In this document: piece after piece, positions 1 through 9,500 of the stretch
How the letters are laid out: every line of letters begins with the position of its first letter
How positions within the stretch are numbered: the first letter of the stretch is position 1
Assembly (NCBI GenBank): GCA_018268715.1
Contig: JAFDVZ010000002.1
Coordinates: 429,632 to 493,631 of the forward strand
Source: Acidobacteriota bacterium
GTDB taxonomy: Bacteria > Acidobacteriota > Terriglobia > Bryobacterales > Bryobacteraceae
DNA length: 64,000 nucleotides
Reading direction: 5' to 3'
Translations under genes and position numbers: made by a program
The notes under the pieces: generated by a model
Seen by the model: only the letters and a program-made list of their open reading frames with translations
Databases searched by the model: none
Told to the model about the DNA's origin: nothing

Positions 1-1
1 C

Positions 2-394
2 TACATCGAAAGCGCGGCGGGAGTAGTGGCGGGAGGACGCACCGGCGTCCCAGCGATCGTTGCCGGACTGCTGTTCCTGGTCGCGTTGTTCGCCGCCCCG
101 GTGGCCGGCGCGATTCCGGCCTCGGCGACGGCCCCGGCGCTCATCATCGTAGGGTCGCTGATGGCGTCGCACGTAGCCGAAATCCGCTGGAATGACCCGG
201 TGACCGGCGTCTCGGCATTCCTCATCATCCTGGGCATCCCGCTGACCTTCTCCATCGCCAACGGCCTCGCCTTCGGCTTCACCATATATACGCTGCTCAA
301 GACGGTGCGCGGCGAATGGCGCGACGTCGGCTGGCTGATGTACGTGTTGACCGCGCTCTTCATCCTGCGTTTTCTCTATTTGTCGGCCGCCTGA
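2..394 (+). CDS. NCS2-type nucleobase permease, C-terminal fragment
   Basis: The frame is open from the left edge and encodes the last 130 residues of a membrane transporter; the gene starts outside the window. It begins with a YIESAAGV stretch followed by GGRTG, then the ATAPALI and PLTFSIANGLAFGF segments that are characteristic of the AzgA/GhxP branch of xanthine-uracil permeases. At least three hydrophobic spans are visible and the protein ends in a hydrophobic helix (LFILRFLYLSAA). The family takes up adenine, guanine or hypoxanthine with protons. Its convergent neighbour overlaps its last 19 bases. A GTG at 26 is an internal codon, not the start. The family is well supported, the exact substrate is not. 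Confidence 0.8.
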   Translation, partial: YIESAAGVVAGGRTGVPAIVAGLLFLVALFAAPVAGAIPASATAPALIIVGSLMASHVAEIRWNDPVTGVSAFLIILGIPLTFSIANGLAFGFTIYTLLKTVRGEWRDVGWLMYVLTALFILRFLYLSAA

Positions 395-1120
395 CGCCGC
401 TCCAACTCCCGGCGGCGCGCGTCCAGCCGCTGTGCGATGCACTGGCTCCGGTCGCGTTCCCCCATCGGGGCGTTGCAGGCCGCGGCGTAGGACCGGAACC
501 ACGCCGCCTGGTCCCGCCCGATGGCCGTGGCGTCCTCCGGCGACGCCCGGTTGAGCAACCCACGGAAAGCGTCCGCCATGCCGACGTCCAGTTGCGCCAA
601 GTCCGGATCGGCGCAGATCTGCTTCTCGACTAGCGTGGCGGCCCGGGTGCAGTCGAAGCTCGGCTGCGCGTCGAACAGCGGGAGTCCTGGCCGCCGCCCG
701 TCGAGAACGACCCTTCCTTCACGTTTCCCTTGGGGCCCATCCTCGACAGACCGGTACATCCGCCCGTCGAACTGGAGCGCCTCCTCATACGGCGTTTCGA
801 TGCCGCCCCCCGCGCGCCAGACCCCCACATTCCTCCAGCCGTGCGACGAGCCGGCCCACGTTCGCCAGAATCCGTGTGGCGCATCCCCCGGTTCCGCACC
901 AGCCGTTGCTCATCAGGTACACGATCGCCTCCGGCCGGCCGTCGCCATTCAGATCAGGAAAGGCCACCCAGAAGCGGTCCCGTTCGTCGCACAATCCGCG
1001 GAACATCCCGTGCAAAAACCGCCGGACCTCCGCTTCCGGCGTCTGAGCCACACAGCCTGCCGCCGCCAGCAATCCCGCCAGGACTCCGGAGAAGATCTTC
1101 ACATCCCCATCATTTACCAT
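376..1120 (-). pseudogene. LprI-domain lipoprotein-like gene, broken by a frameshift
   Basis: Two reading frames on the minus strand carry one protein. The first (ATG at 1120) encodes a signal-like N-terminus ending LLAAAGC, then FPDLNGDGRPEAIVYLM and a WCGTGGC cluster, and runs off into unrelated residues. From about 885 downward another frame continues with HGWRNVGVW and GGGI, then a C-terminal LprI-like domain: SFDCTRAATLVEKQICADPDLAQLD, four cysteines and a D/E-rich helix (residues quoted in parts). Both halves match the order seen in periplasmic proteins with an integrin-like DLNGDG segment followed by a lysozyme-inhibitor LprI N-terminal domain. The crossover lies between roughly 840 and 885, so either the gene is a recent pseudogene or the assembly has an indel there. 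The divergent gene at 1177 is 56 bp away. Confidence 0.6.
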
Positions 1121-1176
1121 GCCGATGGGATACGCGCCAGCCCGGCGCCACGTTATCATCAAACAACGGTTTGACC

Positions 1177-3816
1177 ATGAAGGGCGCGATTTTCCTGGGT
1201 TCGTTTTCGCTATTTTTGTTGTCGACTCCCGCCTCCGCAGGCGAGCGCGAACAGTTTGAGACCGAAGTCCGGCCGCTACTCGCCAACAATTGTTGGGGCT
1301 GCCACCGGCAGTCGGCGATGGGCGGACTCCGCCTCGATTCGCTGGCGGCCATCCTCAAAGGCGGCAAGTCCGGCCCCGCCATCGTCCCGGGCAAGCCGGA
1401 GGGCAGTCTGCTCCTCCAGGCCGTCTCTTACACCCACGACCGGCTCCGCATGCCGCCGCAAGGCAAGCTCGCCGCCCCCCAGATCGCCGCCCTCACCGAT
1501 TGGGTGAAGCGCGGCGCCTACTGGCCCTCCGACGACGTTCCGCCCGCCCCGGCCGCCAAGAACGGCGAGTACGTCATCACCAAGGAACAGCGCGCTTTCT
1601 GGGCCTTCCAGCCGGTCCACAAGCCCGAACCTCCCCCCGCCGCCGGCCGCTTCAACGCCACCGCCATCGACCGCTTCATCGGCGCCCGCCTCGCCCAGGA
1701 AGGCCTCACGCCCGCCCCGCGCGCGGACAAACGCACCCTGATCCGCCGCGCCACCTTCGACCTCACCGGCCTGCCGCCCACCCCGGACGAGGTCGACGCG
1801 TTCCTCGCCGACAACCGGCCCGGCGCCTTCGCCCGCGTCGTCGACCGCCTGCTCGCCTCCCCCCAATATGGCGAACGGCAGGCCCGCTACTGGCTCGACG
1901 TCGCCCGTTACTCCGACGACCGGTTCAACTCCACCGACGAAGATCCCTACCCCGAGTCCTACCGTTACCGCAACTGGGTGATCCGCGCCTTCAACGAGGA
2001 CATGCCCTACAACGAGTTCGTCAAGGCGCAGATCGCGGGCGACCAGATGCCCGCCTCCGACCCCCTGAAGTACCGGCCCGGCCTCGGCTTCTACGCGCTC
2101 AGCCCCGAAATGCAGGACGACCGCGTGGAGGCCACCTCGAAAGCCTTCCTCGGACTCACCGTCGCCTGCGCCCAGTGCCACGACCACAAGTTCGACCCCA
2201 TCCCCACCAAGGACTTCTACTCGCTCCAGGGGGTTTTCGATTCCACCAAGCTCGACGAGTACCCGCTGGTGGACCGCGCCGCTGTCGACGCCTGGCAGGC
2301 CCGCAAGAAGAAAGTGGACCAGCAGCACGAAGTCGTCACCCGCTTCTACAGCGCCCAGCGCGACCAACTGGCCGAGATCCTGGCGTCGCAGACCGCCCGC
2401 TTCATGCTGGCCGCGAAGGGCCTCGCCCCATCCGCCGGCCTCGACGCCGAAACGCTCGACCGCTGGAAGAAGTACCTGGCCGGACGCCGCAAGGACCACC
2501 CGTTCCTGAAGTCCTGGTTCGAGCTCGAAGACCGCAAGGCCCCCGAGGCCGAATTCCGCCAAGCCGCCGCCGGTTTCCAGGAACTGGTGCTGGCCATCCG
2601 CCAGGAGCGCAAGGAAGTCGACGAGAAGAACAAGATCACCCTGGGCCTGAACCCCACCCGCGACCAGATCGCCTCCGCCACCCTGGTCTCGCTCGACCGC
2701 GACAAGTTCGTCCTCTGGCGCGACATGTACGAGCGTCCCAATAAGGATGCGGCCGGCTTCTTCCAATCCACCGACGGCGTCTATTACTACGGCAAAGGCA
2801 AGATCGAGCGCTTCCTCACCGGCGCCTGGAAAGAGTACCTCGAAGCGCAGCAGGCCGAACTCGCCCGCATGGAGAAGGAGCTGCCGCCCAAGTACCCGTT
2901 CCTGCAGGTGGTGGCCGACGTCGACAAGCCCGCTGACGGCCGCATCCACATCCGCGGCAGCGCCAACAACCTGGGCGACGTCGCCCCGCGCCGCTTCCTG
3001 GCCATCCTCTCGAACGGCGACCGCAAGCCCTTCACCCACGGCGCCGGGCGCCTGGAACTGGCCGAAGCCATCGCCGACCCGCGCAATCCGCTCACCGCCC
3101 GCGTCATGGTGAACCGCCTGTGGCAGCACCACTTCGGCCGCGGCATCGTCGCCTCCCCCAGCAACTACGGCCAGATGGGCGACCGCCCTACGCATCCCGA
3201 ACTGCTCGACTACCTGGCCGCCCGCTTCGTCGAAACCGGCTGGAGCGTGAAGGCGATCCAGCGCGAGATCCTGCTGTCGGAGACGTATGCGCTGAGCGCC
3301 ACGGACAATCCCGCCAACGACGCCAAGGATCCGGCCAATCACCTGCTCTGGCGCGCCAACCGCCAGCGGCTCGACATCGAAAGCCTGCGGGATTCGATTC
3401 TGTTTGTCAGCGGTGCGCTCGACTCGAAGCAGGCCGACAAGGCGCCGCGCTTCGACGACAAGAACACGCAGCGGACCGTCTACGGCTACGTCAGCCGCCG
3501 CCGTCTGGACGGCACGCTCGCCCTTTTCGACTTCCCCAATCCCAACAACACGGCCGAAACGCGCAACACCACCAACGTCCCGCTCCAGCGCCTGTACTTC
3601 ATGAACAGCCCGTTCGTCGACAAGCAGGCCGAAGCGCTGGCCGCGCGCTTCACCGGCGACGCCCCATCGCGCATCCGCGCCATGTACCGCACGCTGTTCA
3701 ACCGCCAGCCCGACGCCGTGGAGTTGCGCGCCGGCCAGGCCTTCGTCGAACGCGGCTCGTGGCGCAACTACGCCCAGGTGCTGCTGGGCTCCAACGAATT
3801 CCTCTTTGTCGACTAG
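1177..3816 (+). CDS. PSD1-type protein: c-type cytochrome + DUF1549 + DUF1553
   Basis: An 879-residue exported protein. It has a signal peptide (MKGAIFLGSF onward, cleavage near SAG), a Planctomycete-type cytochrome c domain with CWGCH at residues 39-43, a DUF1549 domain (FIGARLAQEGLTPAP, RRATFDLTGLPPTP), a second CAQCH motif at 331-335, and a C-terminal DUF1553 domain (LTARVMVNRLWQHHFGRG, GDRPTHPELLDYLA). Family members are large, extracytoplasmic and of unproven biochemical function; they occur in pairs with DUF1501 proteins in Planctomycetes and Acidobacteria and are suspected to act in polysaccharide breakdown. The open frame runs back to 730, but the signal peptide fixes the start at 1177. 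The DUF1501 gene follows after 9 bp, so the two are co-transcribed. Confidence 0.9.
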   Translation: MKGAIFLGSFSLFLLSTPASAGEREQFETEVRPLLANNCWGCHRQSAMGGLRLDSLAAILKGGKSGPAIVPGKPEGSLLLQAVSYTHDRLRMPPQGKLAAPQIAALTDWVKRGAYWPSDDVPPAPAAKNGEYVITKEQRAFWAFQPVHKPEPPPAAGRFNATAIDRFIGARLAQEGLTPAPRADKRTLIRRATFDLTGLPPTPDEVDAFLADNRPGAFARVVDRLLASPQYGERQARYWLDVARYSDDRFNSTDEDPYPESYRYRNWVIRAFNEDMPYNEFVKAQIAGDQMPASDPLKYRPGLGFYALSPEMQDDRVEATSKAFLGLTVACAQCHDHKFDPIPTKDFYSLQGVFDSTKLDEYPLVDRAAVDAWQARKKKVDQQHEVVTRFYSAQRDQLAEILASQTARFMLAAKGLAPSAGLDAETLDRWKKYLAGRRKDHPFLKSWFELEDRKAPEAEFRQAAAGFQELVLAIRQERKEVDEKNKITLGLNPTRDQIASATLVSLDRDKFVLWRDMYERPNKDAAGFFQSTDGVYYYGKGKIERFLTGAWKEYLEAQQAELARMEKELPPKYPFLQVVADVDKPADGRIHIRGSANNLGDVAPRRFLAILSNGDRKPFTHGAGRLELAEAIADPRNPLTARVMVNRLWQHHFGRGIVASPSNYGQMGDRPTHPELLDYLAARFVETGWSVKAIQREILLSETYALSATDNPANDAKDPANHLLWRANRQRLDIESLRDSILFVSGALDSKQADKAPRFDDKNTQRTVYGYVSRRRLDGTLALFDFPNPNNTAETRNTTNVPLQRLYFMNSPFVDKQAEALAARFTGDAPSRIRAMYRTLFNRQPDAVELRAGQAFVERGSWRNYAQVLLGSNEFLFVD

Positions 3817-3825
3817 GAGAACGGC

Positions 3826-5202
3826 ATGAACAGACGCGAACTGCTGACCAAAATCGGCGCCGGATTTGGCATGGTGGGGCTGGAGGCGTTGCTGCGAGCC
3901 GAAGGCGGCCCCCCGGATCCGCTGGCCCCCAAAGCGCCGCACTTCGCCCCCAAGGCCAAGCGCGTGATCTATCTGTTTCTGAACGGCGGCCCGTCGCAGG
4001 TGGACACGTTCGACCCCAAACCCGCCCTCGACAAGTATCACGGCAAGCCCGTGCCTTCGGGCAACCTCGCCACGGAGCGCAAGACGGGCAACCTGATGCG
4101 CTCGCCGTTCAAGTTCACCAAGTGCGGCCAGAGCGGCGTCGAAGTCAGCGAGATCTTCCCCAAGATCGGCGCCATGATCGACGACATCTGCGTGATCCGC
4201 TCCATGTACACAGACCGGCCGAATCACGAACCGTCGCTATTGTTGTTGAACAGCGGCGACAAGTTCCCCGGCCGCCCGTCCATGGGGTCCTGGCTGACCT
4301 ACGGTCTCGGCACGATGAATCGCAACCTGCCCGGCTACATCGTGCTGTGTCCCGGACTGCCGGTGATCGGCCACCAGCTGTGGAGTTCGGCGTTCCTGCC
4401 CGCGGTGCACCAGGGCACCTACCTGTCGCTTGAAGAGCGCGACCCGAAGAAGATGATCCAGAACGTGCGCAACCCGCGCCTGAACGCGGACGAGCAGCGC
4501 CGGGAGCTGGACCTGCTGGCAGCGCTCAACCACCGCCACCTGGCCGCGCGCGCCGGCGATCCTCAACTGGAAGCGACGATCCAATCTTCCGAGATCGCCT
4601 TCCGCATGCAGACGGAAGCTCCGGAGGCGTTCGACATCACCACGGAGCCGCAGGTGGTGCGCGAACGCTACGGCGACCACGACTTCGGGCGCGGCTGTCT
4701 GATGGCGCGGCGGCTGATCGAGCGCGGCGTGCGCATGGTGCAGGTCTATTTCGGCAACTTCCAGCCTTGGGACAACCACGACGACATCGAGTTGCACCGT
4801 CCGCTGGCGGCGCAGGCGGATCAGCCGATCTCGGCGCTGTTGCAGGATCTGAAAGCGAGCGGCTTGTTCAAGGACACGCTGGTGATCATCGGCGGAGAAT
4901 TCGGACGCACGCCGGCCGTCGAGGTGGGCGGGTTGGTGAGCGTACAGAATGGCCGGGATCACAACAACCACGGGTTCAGTTACCTGCTGGCGGGCGCGGG
5001 GGTGAAAGGCGGAATGACCTACGGCGCCACCGACGAGTTCGGTTTCAAGGCGGTGGAGAAACCGGTCCACGTGCACGATCTGCATGCGACGGTGCTGCAC
5101 CTGCTGGGCTTCGATCACACGCGCCTGACGTATCAGTACAGCGGCCGCAACTTCCGGCTGACCGACGTCGCGGGCGCGGTGGTGAAGGACATTCTGGCGT
5201 AG
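3826..5202 (+). CDS. DUF1501 family exported protein
   Basis: A 458-residue protein of the DUF1501 family (alkaline-phosphatase/sulfatase-like fold). The N-terminus MNRRELLTKIGAGFG with an RR pair followed by a hydrophobic stretch looks like a Tat signal. Family landmarks include YLFLNGGPSQVDTFDPKP near residue 48, GSWLTYGLG, and a C-terminal GGEFGRTPAVE with RDHNNHGFSYLLAGAGVKGG. These Asp/His clusters correspond to the metal-binding positions of sulfatase-like enzymes. A Shine-Dalgarno AGGAG overlaps the stop of the upstream PSD1 gene, 6 bp before the ATG, so translation is probably coupled. Function is inferred only from the constant pairing with DUF1549/DUF1553 proteins. Confidence 0.9.
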   Translation: MNRRELLTKIGAGFGMVGLEALLRAEGGPPDPLAPKAPHFAPKAKRVIYLFLNGGPSQVDTFDPKPALDKYHGKPVPSGNLATERKTGNLMRSPFKFTKCGQSGVEVSEIFPKIGAMIDDICVIRSMYTDRPNHEPSLLLLNSGDKFPGRPSMGSWLTYGLGTMNRNLPGYIVLCPGLPVIGHQLWSSAFLPAVHQGTYLSLEERDPKKMIQNVRNPRLNADEQRRELDLLAALNHRHLAARAGDPQLEATIQSSEIAFRMQTEAPEAFDITTEPQVVRERYGDHDFGRGCLMARRLIERGVRMVQVYFGNFQPWDNHDDIELHRPLAAQADQPISALLQDLKASGLFKDTLVIIGGEFGRTPAVEVGGLVSVQNGRDHNNHGFSYLLAGAGVKGGMTYGATDEFGFKAVEKPVHVHDLHATVLHLLGFDHTRLTYQYSGRNFRLTDVAGAVVKDILA

Positions 5203-5266
5203 GATCGCGGGTCGCGGCCCAACTCGGTGGTGTGACACGCCGCCCGGCGTAGGTATCATCAACTCG

Positions 5267-6565
5267 ATGGACACGTCCTCGAAGGGATTGGTGGTTTCGG
5301 AAGAACTGCTGGAGATTCGCTGGAACCAGACTGTGGTCCAGCGGGTCTGCAGAGTGTCCTACGATCTCCGGGATGGCGTCAGGATAAGCACCGAACCTTG
5401 GATCATTACATCGGAGCCGCTCCCGAGTCTTGACGATCGTTACTCCGTGCGAGCCCAGAACGGTGAGCCTTTCGAAGCATTCGCGACCAGAATTCCTCGG
5501 TCATGGTCGGAGACGGGGTGGCGGGCGGAACTCCAGTTGGTTCCGAAGCTCGAGCCAGTGTTGATCCACAAAGCCTCTCCCGTGAGGAGTGTCAAGTTCG
5601 CGATTCCTAACTTCGGACACTTCATTTCACAACGTCCAGGCCACCGCGCCATACGAAACCATATTGACCTGCCGGGAGGAGGATGGTCCTTTCACATAGG
5701 GCTGCTGGGTGAGTTGGAACTAGGTGACCTGTCCGCCGCGGAGAGCTACAGCTTCACCTTCACTCATTCCGGCACATTGACGCGCGATGATGGGCTCGAT
5801 TTCACCCCCTTAGAAGCGCGCCACGCGCTCGCCGCTATTGGTGACTTCCTGACATTCTGCAGGGGCCGACTCATCTCTCCTGCCTTGGTGGAAGGTTTCG
5901 ACGCAGAGGGGCACAAGGTGATGCAGGAGTGGGGGAGCGGACGCATCGAGCCGTACACCGAGTGTGCGACCTGGCTTGATCGCAACCAAGCTCAGGAAAT
6001 GGCGTACGTTTTCCCTGGATTCCTGAAGAGAACCCTCGATCCCGAATGGCGTGAGGTCTTACGGGAGTGCATCTATTGGTACAGCCGGACGAACACAGCC
6101 GCAGCGGGAGTGGATGGGGCATTGGTCCTGATCCAAGCTGCTCTGGAGAGCTTGGCGTGGAGGCTGCTGGTTCAGCATCACAAAGTCCTGTCTGCCCACG
6201 GCTTTGAGAAGCTGCCTGCCGCGGATCACCTTAGGTTGTTGATGGATAGGTGCTCAATTCCGCTGACGATACCCGAGGGACTTGAGGCGCTCCACAGGGC
6301 AGCCGCCAGGACCTGGTCTGACGGACCGGAAGCGGTGGTCGAAATCAGGAACCGCGTTGTCCACCCGCCGAAGAAGGCGAGCGGATCATCGAACAAAAAG
6401 GGCTCAGGCGTCTACTGGGACGCTTGGCGTCTGGGAGCGTGGTATCTCGAACTGGCGATTCTGAGGCTGGTGGGCTTCAACGGTAAGTACGCCAATCGCA
6501 CCAACAAACACCTCGGATCCGTTGAGGCCGTCCCCTGGGCGGCCTTCGATCCGGCGAATATCTAG
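5267..6565 (+). CDS. Protein with HEPN-like C-terminal domain, function unknown
   Basis: A 432-residue soluble protein with no signal peptide or membrane span. The N-terminal 200 residues look beta-rich (VSYDLRDGVRISTEPW, FPNFGHFIS-like stretches); the C-terminal 200 are helical: ALVLIQAALESLAWRLLV, LPAADHLRLLM, and EIRNRVVHPPKK. The R361-x4-H366 pattern in a helix followed by Pro-Pro is the RX4-6H signature of HEPN domains, many of which are RNases in toxin-antitoxin and phage-defence proteins. The architecture recalls ApeA-like or YopA-central-domain proteins, but this is from memory of the motif order only. Codon use differs from its neighbours (AGA, AGG, ATA, ACA and ATT are frequent), which points to acquisition. 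It stands alone between an exported protein and a convergent metabolic gene. Confidence 0.55.
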   Translation: MDTSSKGLVVSEELLEIRWNQTVVQRVCRVSYDLRDGVRISTEPWIITSEPLPSLDDRYSVRAQNGEPFEAFATRIPRSWSETGWRAELQLVPKLEPVLIHKASPVRSVKFAIPNFGHFISQRPGHRAIRNHIDLPGGGWSFHIGLLGELELGDLSAAESYSFTFTHSGTLTRDDGLDFTPLEARHALAAIGDFLTFCRGRLISPALVEGFDAEGHKVMQEWGSGRIEPYTECATWLDRNQAQEMAYVFPGFLKRTLDPEWREVLRECIYWYSRTNTAAAGVDGALVLIQAALESLAWRLLVQHHKVLSAHGFEKLPAADHLRLLMDRCSIPLTIPEGLEALHRAAARTWSDGPEAVVEIRNRVVHPPKKASGSSNKKGSGVYWDAWRLGAWYLELAILRLVGFNGKYANRTNKHLGSVEAVPWAAFDPANI

Positions 6566-6585
6566 ACTAGGGCGGACGGCTTCCG

Positions 6586-9500
6586 CTACTTCTTCTTCTT
6601 CGGGACCAGCCGCCGAGGCTTCCTCGGGGCCGCCGCCGTCGAGAACGCGTCTTCGATCAGGTCCGACTGTTCCTGCTGATGCCGCTTCAACGATCCTGCC
6701 GACGGACTCGCGCTCTCGGGACGCCCCGCATAACGCAACGTCCGGCGCGACTCATTTAGCAGCGGCTGAATCTTGTCCTGGACGAAGCGCCACGCACCCA
6801 TGTTCTTCGGCTCATCCTGCACCCACACTACTTCCGTTGTCAGCGGATACCGCAGCAGAATGTCCGAAAAGTCGGCCGAGTTGAATGGGTAGAGTTGCTC
6901 CACGCGGATGATGGCGACATTATCCACCGCCCGCTGCTCGCGCGCGGCGATCAGGTCGTAATACACCCTGCCGGAACAGACCAGCAACTTCGTGACGCGG
7001 CTCGTATCCAGGTTCGCCGTATCGCTCACAATCTCGCGGAATCCGCCCGACACCACTTCGTGGATGGTCGACACCGCCTTGGGATGCCGCAGCAGGCTCT
7101 TCGGCGTGAACACGATCAGAGGCTTCCGAACGCCGCGCCGGTCCGCGCCGCCGTGCATCTGGCGCCGCAGCAGGTGAAAGTACTGCGCCGGAGTCGTGCA
7201 ATTGCACACCTGCATGTTGTTTTCGGCGCACAATTGCAGGAACCGCTCCATGCGCGCGCTCGAATGCTCCGGCCCCTGACCTTCGTAACCGTGCGGCAAC
7301 AGCAGCGCCAGCCCGCTCGGCTGTCCCCACTTGGACTCCGCCGCCGCGATGAACTGGTCGATCATGATCTGCGCGCCGTTGGCGAAGTCGCCGAACTGGC
7401 CTTCCCACAGCACCAGCGCCAGCGGGTCGCCCACGCTGTAACCGAACTCGAAGCCCATCACCGCGTATTCGCTCAGCGAGCTGTCCCACACCGCAAACTT
7501 CGCCTGACCCTTTTCAAGATGCTGCATCGGGATGTGCGAAGCGCCGGTTTCGTAGTCGTAATACTCCAGGTGCCGCTGGCTGAACGTGCCGCGCGCGCTG
7601 TCCTGCCCGCTCAGCCGCACCGGAGTCCCCTCCAGCAGCAGCGTGCCGAACGCCAGCGATTCCGCCATCGCCCAATCCATCGGCGCGCCCTCCAGCACCT
7701 CGCGGCGCCGCTCGATGAAATTGCGGAGCTTCGGATGCAGGTGGAAATCCGCCGGGAACGTCGTGATCGCGTTCACGATCCGCTCGATCGTCGCGCTGTC
7801 CACCGCCGTGGTCGCGCAGAACGCGGCCATCTCATGGGTGACGCCGCTCAACTCCTGGACTTCATACTGCTGCTTGTTCTGCTGCGCCACCTCATAGACG
7901 GCGTTCAGCCGCTTGGTCACGTCGCCGCGCATCTTCTCAACGTCGGCTTTATCCACCAGGCCTTCGCGTTCGAGTTGCTTCGAATAGATCGTCGCCACCG
8001 ACGGATGCTTGCGGATCTTTTTGTACATCAGCGGCTGCGTGTAGCTGGGATCATCGGCCTCGTTATGGCCGTGCCGCCGGTAGCAGATCATGTCGATGAC
8101 GACATCTTTCTTGAACTTCTGCCGGTAATCGAAGGCGATCTGCGCGGCCCTTAGGCACGCTTCCGGATCGTCGCCGTTCACGTGGAAAATGGGCGCCTGC
8201 ACCATGCGCGCCACATCGGTGGAATACGGCGTCGAGCGCGATTCCTTGGGGTTCGTCGTGAAGCCGATCTGATTGTTGATGATCAGGTGGATGGTGCCGC
8301 CCGTCGTGTAACCTTCCAGTTGCGACAGGTTCAGAGTTTCCGCCACCACGCCCTGGCCGGCGAACGCCGCATCGCCGTGGATCAGGATCGGGATCACACG
8401 CTCGCGATGCACGTCGCCCAGCCGATCTTGCTTCGGCCGCACGATGCCTTCCACCACCGGATCGACGGCTTCCAGGTGGCTCGGATTGAACGCCACGCTT
8501 ACAACAATCTCGCGCCCGTTCGCCGATTTCCGCAGCCCCGTCGCGCCCAGGTGATACTTCACGTCGCCCGAGCCCTGAATCGAAGTCGGGTCGATGTCCC
8601 CTTCAAACTCGGAGAACAGCTGCACCATGCTCTTGCCGACGATGTTGGCGAGCACGTTCAACCGGCCGCGGTGCGCCATGCCGATCACCGTCTCGTGCAC
8701 GTTGTGGTCGGCGGCGCGCTCCAGCAGTTCGTCGAGGATCGCCATCGCCGCCTCGGCGCCTTCCAGCGAGAACCGCTTGTGGCCGACAAAACGGGCGTGC
8801 AGGAAATGCTCGAACTCCTCGCCTTCCACCACTCGCGATAGCGCGCGCAGCCGGGTCGGTTCGTCGAGCGGCCAGTTGTTCTCGGTCGGCTCCATCCGGG
8901 ATTGCAGCCAATCCTTCTGCTCCGGATGCTGGATGTTCATGTACTCGCAGCCCAGCCTTCCGCAGTAGGTGCGGCGGCAACGCTCCAGGATCTCGCGCAG
9001 GGTGGCCGTGGACTGTCCGTTCATCAGCGTTCCGGTGATGAATTGCCGGTCGCGGTCCCAGATGGTCAATCCGTAGGTGGCCGGGTCGAGCTCGGCGTGG
9101 TAGGAGGCCTGCCCGCCCAGCGGGTCCAGGTCTCCGATCAGGTGGCCGCGTACACGGTACGCATTGATCAGTTGCAGCACGGAGGCCTGGCGAGCCAGTT
9201 CCTGCATGCCGCCCGCGAACCCCGCGCCCGGCAGGGCGGCCTGCTTCGCCTCTTCCCACATCACCGGGTGATAGGGGATGCCGAGGTCCTTGAACAACTG
9301 GTCGTAAAAACGGTGTTCGCCCTGCAGTAGAGCCTGCAGCCGGCCGAGGAAAGCGCCGGATTCGGCGCCCTGCACCACGCGATGGTCGTAGGTGCAGGTG
9401 ACCGTCATCACCTTGCTCAGCCCGAGCATCGCCTTCATCTCTTCGGTGACGCCCTGAAATCCGGCGGGGAAATCGATGGCGCCCGTCGCGATGATGGCGC

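Noticed and set aside
1276-4227. Long minus-strand open frame (about 980 codons) opposite the PSD1 and DUF1501 genes
   Set aside because: It is a shadow of two well-supported plus-strand genes; its residues show only the composition expected of GC-rich antisense frames and no domain.
1177-5202. Possible phosphatase operon
   Set aside because: DUF1501 shares only a fold with alkaline phosphatases; no complete phosphatase motif is seen, so no activity is claimed.
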